Source: an uncultured Clostridia bacterium
GTDB lineage: Bacteria > Bacillota > Clostridia > Christensenellales > Pumilibacteraceae
Length of the DNA: 9,054 nt
Reading direction: 5' to 3'
Assembly (NCBI GenBank): GCA_947385185.1
Contig: CANDJX010000065.1
Location: 1-9,054, forward strand
Part shown: piece by piece, positions 4,387-9,054 of the stretch
Position numbering within the stretch: the first letter of the stretch is position 1
How the letters are laid out: the number at the start of each line of letters is the position of its first letter
The notes under the pieces: generated by a model
Database searches by the model: none
What the model was told of the DNA's origin: nothing
The model's input: only the letters and a program-made list of their open reading frames with translations
Translations under genes and position numbers: made by a program

Positions 4387-6465
4387 CAGCATATCGCCGT
4401 ACGACGGCAGAGGCCAGTATTCCGAACTTATGAGCATTTCCAGTTCGTCGATCGTGGTACGGAGCGTATTCATCTGCGCAAGGACCGTATCGTGGAGATA
4501 CTTCGTCTGAACTTCGGAATCGGTCATTCCAGCCGCGGCTTTTCTCAGATCCTCGAGAGTATTGTTCTGCGCATACGCCGTATCGACGAGCTTGCTCGCC
4601 TTGTACAGCACGCTGCCCTCGTAATCGTAAGACATATCGAGATTCTTTTTGCTCTTTATCGAATCGGACAGCACGTTCATGAACTCGACGCAAGCGGGCA
4701 GAATCTGTTTCGCCGTCATCTTGTACATGGTGTGAGCCTCGATATTGATAACCTTGGCGTACTGCTCGAGAAGTATTTCCTTCCTCGCCTCGCACTCGCG
4801 GGCTTTGAATATCCCGAAATGCTCGAACAGCGCGATATTCTCGGGCTTCGTATAGTACGGCAGAGCTTCGGGCGTGGACTTGATTTCGGGCAGTCCGCGC
4901 TTTTTACTTTCGACGTTGATCCATTCTTCCGAATAATTGTTGCCGTTGAATACGATCGCTTTATGCTCGGTATATATCTCTTTAATGAGCTTACGCGCCT
5001 CTTTATCGAGATTTTCGGATTTAACGCCCGAAAGTTTGTTTACAATGTACTCGAGCGCGTCCGCGACCGCTACGTTGATCATAACGTTCGGACAGCCGAT
5101 GTTAAGCGACGAACCGAGCGCGCGGAACTCGAACTTGTTGCCCGTGAATGCGAACGGCGACGTTCTGTTGCGATCCGAAGTGTCCCTTTCGAACTCGGGA
5201 ATCGCATTTACGCCCGTGCTCGCCGAAGCCGCCTTCGTTTCTTTATACGTTTTGCCCTCCTCGATAGCGTCGAATATCGCTTTGAGCTGATCGCCGAGGA
5301 ATATGCTGATTATTGCGGGCGGAGCTTCGTTCGCGCCTAAACGGTGATCGTTGCCGGCGGTCGCTACGGACAGACGAAGAAGATCCGAATGTTCGTGCAC
5401 GGCTTTTATGACCGCCGCGACCGTCGTAAGGAAAAGCAGGTTGTTTGCGGGGTCTTTGCCGGGAGAAAGAAGATTGACTCCGGTATCCGTGGAAATCGAC
5501 CAGTTGTTGTGCTTGCCGCTTCCGTTGACGCCCTTGAACGGTTTTTCGTGGAGCAGACACGCCAGCCCGTGCTCCTCCGCCGTTTTTTTGAGCACTTCCA
5601 TAATAAGCAGGTTGTGGTCGGCGGCGACGTTGATCGAAGCGTATACGGGCGCAAGCTCGTGCTGACACGGCGCGACCTCGTTATGCCTGGTCTTGGCGTT
5701 TACGCCGAGTTTCCAGAGCCGCGCGTCTACGTCCTCCATGAACCTCATAACGCGGGTACGGATCGAGCCGAAATACTGATCCTCGAGCTCCTGACCTTTG
5801 GGCGGAGCCGCGCCGAACAGCGTGCGACCGGTATAAATAAGGTCCTTACGCGCGTTGTAAAGCTCTTTGTCTATGAGGAAATATTCCTGTTCGGGACCGA
5901 CGGTCGATTTGACGCTGCCGCATTTGACCCCGAAAATATTGGCGAGCTTCGTGGCGATTTTGCTTATCGACGCCATCGAACGAAGAAGCGGAGTCTTTTT
6001 ATCGAGGACTTCTCCGGTATACGAAATGAAGCAGGTCGGGATATAAAGCGTCGTCCCCATTACGAACGCATAGCTCGTAGGGTCCCACGCGGTGTAACCG
6101 CGCGCTTCCGCGGTTTCGCGCATACCGCCCGAAGGGAAACTCGACGCGTCCGGTTCGCCCTTTATAAGTTCCTTGCCCTTGAACGTCATGATCACCGCGC
6201 CGCCGTCCTGAGGGTCGATAAACGAATCGTGCTTTTCCGCAGGCAGACCCGTCATAGGCTGAAACCAGTGCGTATAATGCGTCGCGCCCTTCTCTATCGC
6301 CCATACTTTCATTGCCTCGGCGATCTCGTCCGCAAGTTTGAGCGAGAGCGCTTTATCTTCGGAAATGGTCGTTTTCAAAGCCTTATAAGTTTCGGGCGAA
6401 AGCCGCTTTTTCATCTCTCTGTCGTTAAAAACCATGCTTCCGAACAATTCGGGTACGTTAATCAT
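4372..6465 (-). CDS. glnN: Glutamine synthetase type III
   Basis: This 697-residue enzyme makes glutamine from glutamate, ammonia and ATP in the cytoplasm. The length and insertions are those of the GSIII family (about 700 residues), not of GSI (about 440-470). Markers include the N-terminal THWFQPMTG with EKHDSF (65-82), AWDPTSYAF (126-134), the metal-binding GPEQEYF (190-196), RHNEVAPCQHELAP (260-273), KPFKGVNGSGKHNNWS (308-323, nucleotide and glutamate site), AGNDHRLGANEAPP (370-383) and NRTSPFAFTGNKFEFRALG (433-451). GSIII enzymes characterised so far are large dodecamers. AAGGAG lies seven bases before the ATG. The gene has its own consensus promoter, a palindrome at the -35 box and a leader hairpin, all suggesting regulated single-gene transcription. 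The last codons are built into a perfect inverted repeat. Confidence 0.97.
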   Translation of the reverse strand: MINVPELFGSMVFNDREMKKRLSPETYKALKTTISEDKALSLKLADEIAEAMKVWAIEKGATHYTHWFQPMTGLPAEKHDSFIDPQDGGAVIMTFKGKELIKGEPDASSFPSGGMRETAEARGYTAWDPTSYAFVMGTTLYIPTCFISYTGEVLDKKTPLLRSMASISKIATKLANIFGVKCGSVKSTVGPEQEYFLIDKELYNARKDLIYTGRTLFGAAPPKGQELEDQYFGSIRTRVMRFMEDVDARLWKLGVNAKTRHNEVAPCQHELAPVYASINVAADHNLLIMEVLKKTAEEHGLACLLHEKPFKGVNGSGKHNNWSISTDTGVNLLSPGKDPANNLLFLTTVAAVIKAVHEHSDLLRLSVATAGNDHRLGANEAPPAIISIFLGDQLKAIFDAIEEGKTYKETKAASASTGVNAIPEFERDTSDRNRTSPFAFTGNKFEFRALGSSLNIGCPNVMINVAVADALEYIVNKLSGVKSENLDKEARKLIKEIYTEHKAIVFNGNNYSEEWINVESKKRGLPEIKSTPEALPYYTKPENIALFEHFGIFKARECEARKEILLEQYAKVINIEAHTMYKMTAKQILPACVEFMNVLSDSIKSKKNLDMSYDYEGSVLYKASKLVDTAYAQNNTLEDLRKAAAGMTDSEVQTKYLHDTVLAQMNTLRTTIDELEMLISSEYWPLPSYGDMLFYQD

Positions 6466-6507
6466 GTATGTTCTCCTTAAAATAAATTAGTTTACAATTA
6501 AAACAAT

Positions 6508-6541
6508 AAGGCGCCAACGAGATTATATCCGTCAGCGCCTT
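6508..6541 (-). promoter_or_regulatory. glnN leader hairpin (possible attenuator)
   Basis: On the minus strand, AAGGCGCTGACG pairs with CGTTGGCGCCTT as a 12-base-pair stem with two G-U pairs, around the ten-base loop GATATAATCT. It lies about ten bases after the predicted transcription start and is followed by ATTGTTTTAATTG, a loose U-rich tail. It could be an intrinsic terminator used as an attenuator or a stabilising 5' hairpin. I do not see the hexanucleotide loops of ANTAR target hairpins or a riboswitch I recognise. Confidence 0.6.
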
Positions 6542-6557
6542 TGCTGTTGTTACCGTT

Positions 6558-6586
6558 ATTATATTCTTCCGCCCGGCGTTTGTCAA
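6558..6586 (-). promoter_or_regulatory. glnN promoter, perfect sigma-A consensus
   Basis: TTGACA (6581-6586) and TATAAT (6558-6563) on the minus strand are exactly 17 bases apart, so both boxes and the spacer are consensus. Predicted start is near 6551, giving a leader of about 85 bases. A promoter this strong on a nitrogen-assimilation gene usually needs a negative control, which fits the overlapping palindrome and the leader hairpin. Confidence 0.88.
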
Positions 6587-6602
6587 TTGTTTTCAAACAA
6601 TT
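6585..6602. promoter_or_regulatory. Candidate operator: 18-base palindrome overlapping the glnN -35 box
   Basis: AATTGTTT and AAACAATT are perfect 8-base inverted arms separated by two bases. The proximal arm supplies the first two bases of the TTGACA box. Position and symmetry suit a dimeric regulator. It does not fit the Bacillus GlnR box (TGTNA-N7-TNACA). Confidence 0.5.
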
Positions 6603-6659
6603 TTTCAACATTTTTCTTGCGATTATTCCAAAGAGCGGAACGACGGTTACGGTCCGGCG

Positions 6660-6986
6660 TTATGCCTTCTTCTTTGCCGCGGGCTTCTTTTCGGACGCGG
6701 GCTTTTTCGCTGCGGTTGTTTTGGGAGCGGACTCGGTTTTGGTTGCCGTCGCTGCTTTTACTGCCGTAGTTTTCTTGGCGGAAGTCTTTTTCGCCGCGGG
6801 CTTAGCCGCCGCGGAAGTAAGTTTCTTAGACTTCATCATTGCTTCGAACGCCTTAGCGCAGGGGTTTTCTTGTTGTTTATCGCAATTCGCGCAGAAATCG
6901 AATTCTCCGCACATATCATGTCCTGCCTCTTCGCTTCTGTACCATTTGTTTTCGTCGAGTTCGACTTGTTTCTCGGTAAGAGCCAT
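6660..6986 (-). CDS. Small protein with Cys/His-rich head and histone H1-like Lys/Ala tail
   Basis: I do not recognise a named family. The 108 residues divide into two parts. Residues 1-52 are acidic to neutral and contain H23, C26, C32, C35 and C43 (C-x5-C-x2-C-x7-C), a spacing that could bind zinc or another metal. Residues 53-108 are almost entirely Lys, Ala, Thr and Pro in AAKKT/KKPA-type repeats, like the C-terminal tail of histone H1, chlamydial Hc1/Hc2 or AlgP-type proteins, which suggests nucleic acid binding. No membrane segment or signal peptide is seen. Its own strong promoter lies upstream, with AAGGAG twelve bases before the ATG, slightly far. It sits alone between the DUF2726 gene and glnN. 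Nucleoid association is inferred from composition only. Confidence 0.85.
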   Translation of the reverse strand: MALTEKQVELDENKWYRSEEAGHDMCGEFDFCANCDKQQENPCAKAFEAMMKSKKLTSAAAKPAAKKTSAKKTTAVKAATATKTESAPKTTAAKKPASEKKPAAKKKA

Positions 6987-7020
6987 TGTTTATGTAATCT
7001 CCTTATATTATAATATAAAT

Positions 7021-7050
7021 ATTATAAACCCGTCCGCGTCGCATTGTCAA
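7021..7050 (-). promoter_or_regulatory. Promoter of the histone-tailed small protein
   Basis: TTGACA (7045-7050) and TATAAT (7021-7026) on the minus strand are consensus boxes with an 18-base spacer. They lie just downstream of the DUF2726 stop. An AT-rich leader (ATATTTATATTATAATATAA) follows and includes a second TATAAT. The promoter predicts abundant expression independent of the jag-side genes. Confidence 0.82.
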
Positions 7051-7065
7051 GCGATAACCATATAC

Positions 7066-7662
7066 TTATAAACGACGAGCTAACTCATTTCTGACATATT
7101 TCGCGTTCTTCGCCTGTTCGAGCGTAAACGCGACGAGCGGCAGACCCGCGTCGGCGCATATCGCGGCGACTTTCTCGTCGCGCAGGACGCGGTCGTCGCG
7201 GAAATGCGACGCGTCGTTCAGTTCGACGAGCAGAAGCGGCTCGAAATCGGAAGCGTCGACGACGCAGAAATCGGCGGTTCGGAAAAGCTCGCTCCGGAAT
7301 CCCCCGCCGCTCACCTTGTCTATGACCGAAACGAGCGCGGTCTGAGGAATGACGACGAAAGCGCGGGGATCGAGCAGTTTTGAAAGGAGTCTGTAAAACT
7401 CGAGTTCGGGCGGCGACATCAGTTTCCGTTTCTTGCGGTATTCCGCGCCCTCGGGGAGCAGACGGCGTTCGTCCTTTTTAAGCGATTTCGCGGCGCAAAC
7501 GACGACAGCCGCCGCGGCGACGAAAACGCCGATCCCGAAAAGCGTCCACCGAAGCCCTGCTATGCCTTCGACTTCGACTCCGGCAAGCAAAAAGGACAGA
7601 GCGGCGACAGCCGCTCCGCCCAGAAAAATGATTATCCATGTTACCGGCGAATTCTTTTTCAT
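7066..7662 (-). CDS. Membrane-anchored DUF2726 protein
   Basis: This 198-residue protein begins with two hydrophobic segments (about 8-27 and 38-58) forming a hairpin anchor, then a basic linker (KSLKKDERR, EYRKKRK), then a soluble domain (about 82-185). The domain resembles DUF2726: SPPELEFYRLLSKLL, then VIPQTALVSVID, then ADFCVVD and LLLVELNDASH with R155/D156/D157 and the closing DAGLPLVAF. In that family the D...E-x-(D/N)-D pattern resembles PD-(D/E)xK nucleases, but enzymatic activity is not something I can assert. The ATG is chosen by the hydrophobic start; no good ribosome binding site precedes it, only a purine-rich GAAAGAAAAG further up. It follows jag by 138 bases with no clear terminator or promoter between. 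Confidence 0.85.
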   Translation of the reverse strand: MKKNSPVTWIIIFLGGAAVAALSFLLAGVEVEGIAGLRWTLFGIGVFVAAAAVVVCAAKSLKKDERRLLPEGAEYRKKRKLMSPPELEFYRLLSKLLDPRAFVVIPQTALVSVIDKVSGGGFRSELFRTADFCVVDASDFEPLLLVELNDASHFRDDRVLRDEKVAAICADAGLPLVAFTLEQAKNAKYVRNELARRL

Positions 7663-7800
7663 TGCTTTAATCTATAACTTTTCTTTCGCGAGCGATTCTG
7701 CGAACCGATCCCGTTTTATTTTTCGAAAACGAAACGCGGGCGCCCGTAAGACGAACACTTTTAAGACAAGCCCCGTAACGCGAACGAAAGCAAAATGTTT

Positions 7801-8976
7801 TCAGGCGTTCCCGCCCTTGTTGTTTTTGCCTTTGTTGAAGTTCCGCTTTCCGCGATTATTGAAATTGCCGTTCCGCCGCGTCTGTCCTTTGGGCATAATG
7901 ACGATATAGCGATTGGGCTCTCTCCCCTCGCTCCGCGTGATAACGTCGGTTCGCTCCGCAAGCGCGGCGTGCACGACCTTGCGTCCCGCGCTCGACATGG
8001 GTTCGAGCTCGACCCTGCGTCCCGTTGCGACAGCCTTATCCGCGCGGCTGTTCGCCATAGCGGCAAGCGCTTCGTCGCGCCGGGCGCGGTAATTCCCGCA
8101 ATCGAGATTGATTCGCGCCGAATGACCTTCGCCTCCGTTTACCGCGACGGTCACGAGATACTCGAGCGCTTCTATGCCGTCGCCGCGGTATCCTATGAGT
8201 GTTTCGCTCTCGTTCAAAAGGCGGATATTCAGTTCGCCGCCGTCGATCGCGACCTCGCAGTCGCTTTCCGCGCCCATAAGGCGGGTCACGTCCTTAAGGT
8301 ACGCGACGGCTTTGTCCTTTACCGCCTCGAGCTGTTCGGGAGTAAGCGACGCTTCGCGTTTGATTTCCGGAACTTTACGCCCCTCTTTTATCGGTTGAGC
8401 GGGCTTTTCGCCGCCGAGTTCGGTTCTGAAGTCGCGCGTGAACTCGGGCTTTGCCGACTGCGCGGGCTTTTCGCCGCCGAGCTCGGCTCTGAAGTCGCGC
8501 GTGAACTCGGGCTTTTTCCTTGCCGGCTGTTCCTGAACGGTAGCTTTTACCGCGGGCTTGCGTTCGCCTGCCTGCGGAGCGTTATCCTGCGCCGGCGCAT
8601 TCTCGCGCGCCCGATCCTGACGGAACTGTCTGTTATCCGCTCTGTTGTCGGTTCTGTTGTCCGACCGATAATCGTTCTGCTTATTCTTCGGTCTGAATTC
8701 CGCACGGTTTTGATTTTTATCGTATTTATTTCCCGGTACGTTGTTGCGATCGTTATTCTTCGCACGCGCTTCGAGATTGCGCATAACGCCCGCCGCCGTC
8801 TTTTTCTCCACGGTAGCGTCGTCGCCGCCGTAAGTCATTCTTACGCGCGCTTTCTTGAAAATCCCGGGATGTTCGAGTATTTTTACTTCAACGTCGTCGA
8901 GTTTGCAACCGAGTTCCTCCAGCCCCGCTTTGAGAGCCTGCTCGATGTCTTTTCCGACTGTTTCTATGGTTTTCAT
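7801..8976 (-). CDS. jag: RNA-binding protein KhpB/Jag (SpoIIIJ-associated), long-linker form
   Basis: This 391-residue cytoplasmic RNA-binding protein is linked in Bacillota to cell envelope control and KhpA partnership. Domains in order are: Jag-N (1-50, ending VRMTYGG), a long charged linker rich in N/R/D/Q then P/K/E (about 52-205), a KH domain (about 219-295, GxxG loop GYRG at 262-265) and an R3H domain (about 299-362, R332-x3-H336 in GRKVVH, closing NRYIVIMP). A basic, Asn/Gly-rich tail follows (367-391). Typical Jag proteins are near 200-210 residues, so the linker accounts for most of the extra length. Within it, a 21-residue unit is duplicated (155-175, 176-196). AGGCGG precedes the ATG, eleven bases after the stop of a probable yidC. 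The usual downstream neighbour mnmE is absent. Confidence 0.95.
   Translation of the reverse strand: MKTIETVGKDIEQALKAGLEELGCKLDDVEVKILEHPGIFKKARVRMTYGGDDATVEKKTAAGVMRNLEARAKNNDRNNVPGNKYDKNQNRAEFRPKNKQNDYRSDNRTDNRADNRQFRQDRARENAPAQDNAPQAGERKPAVKATVQEQPARKKPEFTRDFRAELGGEKPAQSAKPEFTRDFRTELGGEKPAQPIKEGRKVPEIKREASLTPEQLEAVKDKAVAYLKDVTRLMGAESDCEVAIDGGELNIRLLNESETLIGYRGDGIEALEYLVTVAVNGGEGHSARINLDCGNYRARRDEALAAMANSRADKAVATGRRVELEPMSSAGRKVVHAALAERTDVITRSEGREPNRYIVIMPKGQTRRNGNFNNRGKRNFNKGKNNKGGNA
8399..8516. repeat. 63-base tandem repeat inside jag
   Basis: Two consecutive copies (8399-8461 and 8462 to about 8516) are nearly identical, with an exact 63-base period, and keep the reading frame. They encode two 21-residue units starting KPEFTRDFR and ending GGEKPAQ. 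The few differences (for example A164/T185) show a recent duplication in the disordered linker. Confidence 0.88.
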
Positions 8977-8987
8977 TTATTCCGCCT

Positions 8988-9007
8988 TTACTTCTTGCCC
9001 TTGGCAT
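8988..9007 (-). CDS. C-terminal end of an upstream gene, probably yidC/spoIIIJ (partial)
   Basis: On the minus strand the codons before TAA (8988-8990) read A-K-G-K-K-stop. The stop lies eleven bases before the jag ATG. A lysine-rich tail immediately upstream of jag is what the end of the YidC/SpoIIIJ membrane insertase looks like in Bacillota. Only five complete codons are visible before the adapter begins, so this rests on gene order more than on sequence. Confidence 0.4.
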
Positions 9008-9054
9008 AGATCGGAAGAGCACACGTCTGAACTCCAGTCACTTACAGGAATCTC
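9008..9054 (+). other. Illumina sequencing adapter left at the contig end (not genomic)
   Basis: From 9008 the sequence reads AGATCGGAAGAGC and continues as the standard TruSeq-type read-1 adapter through CCAGTCAC at 9041. It is followed by an eight-base index TTACAGGA (9042-9049) and ATCTC, the start of the flow-cell segment that follows the index. All 34 adapter bases are intact. This stretch should be trimmed. The base at 9008 could be genomic or adapter. Confidence 0.98.

Noticed and set aside
4378..6480. Two long plus-strand open frames (320 and 378 codons)
   Set aside because: They lie opposite glnN, whose complete glutamine synthetase motifs leave no doubt. Long antisense frames come from GC-skewed codon use.
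6466..6557. Known glutamine riboswitch, T-box or ANTAR-target leader in front of glnN
   Set aside because: The leader is about 85 bases with one long hairpin. I see no T-box sequence, no hexanucleotide A-x-x-G loops and no glnA-motif core.
7795..9009. 404-codon plus-strand open frame
   Set aside because: It lies opposite jag, runs into the adapter, and its product has no family features. The minus-strand Jag-N, KH and R3H domains explain the coding signal.

Overview
The window is a complete contig, or a contig end, from a Gram-positive-type bacterium, most likely an uncultured member of the Bacillota, class Clostridia. The evidence is the strong AGGAGG-type ribosome binding sites, consensus sigma-A promoters, a lipoprotein-type solute-binding protein, a type III glutamine synthetase, and a KhpB/Jag protein next to what looks like the end of yidC. 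I would not place it more precisely than class. Every convincing gene is on the minus strand, so transcription runs from high to low coordinates. The last 47 bases (9008-9054) are not genomic: they are Illumina adapter plus an 8-base index left at the contig end. The other end stops inside a tRNA-Gly gene.

Reading in the direction of transcription: 8988-9007 holds the last codons of a gene with a basic tail, probably yidC/spoIIIJ. It is followed by jag/khpB (7801-8976), a two-TM DUF2726 protein (7066-7662), and a small protein with a Cys/His-rich head and a histone-H1-like Lys/Ala tail (6660-6986, with its own promoter). Next comes type III glutamine synthetase glnN (4372-6465), with a perfect-consensus promoter, a palindrome over its -35 box and a strong leader hairpin. 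A 580-base gene-free stretch (3793-4371) is built from palindromes and decayed repeats. Then follow the nucleotide-pool sanitising phosphatase rdgB (3214-3792, apparently leaderless), a YfcE-like phosphodiesterase (2713-3183), a polar-amino-acid ABC importer operon (binding protein 1807-2634, permease 1052-1720, ATPase 206-1048), and tRNA-Gly (1-53) with its own promoter.

The functional theme of the middle is nitrogen and amino-acid economy: a glutamine synthetase and an amino-acid importer of the glutamine/polar type lie a few kilobases apart, each with its own promoter and a candidate operator-like inverted repeat. The rest is housekeeping.

The most unusual observation is in the binding protein. 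Its first beta-strand segment, normally just after the lipoprotein cysteine, is missing there and is found instead at the extreme C-terminus, directly before the stop. Joining the C-terminus to the mature N-terminus restores the normal family order, so the gene reads as a circularly permuted solute-binding protein. Other points worth a second look are the histone-tailed Cys-rich protein, the glnN leader hairpin and palindrome, the leaderless rdgB start, and the patchwork of repeats downstream of glnN.
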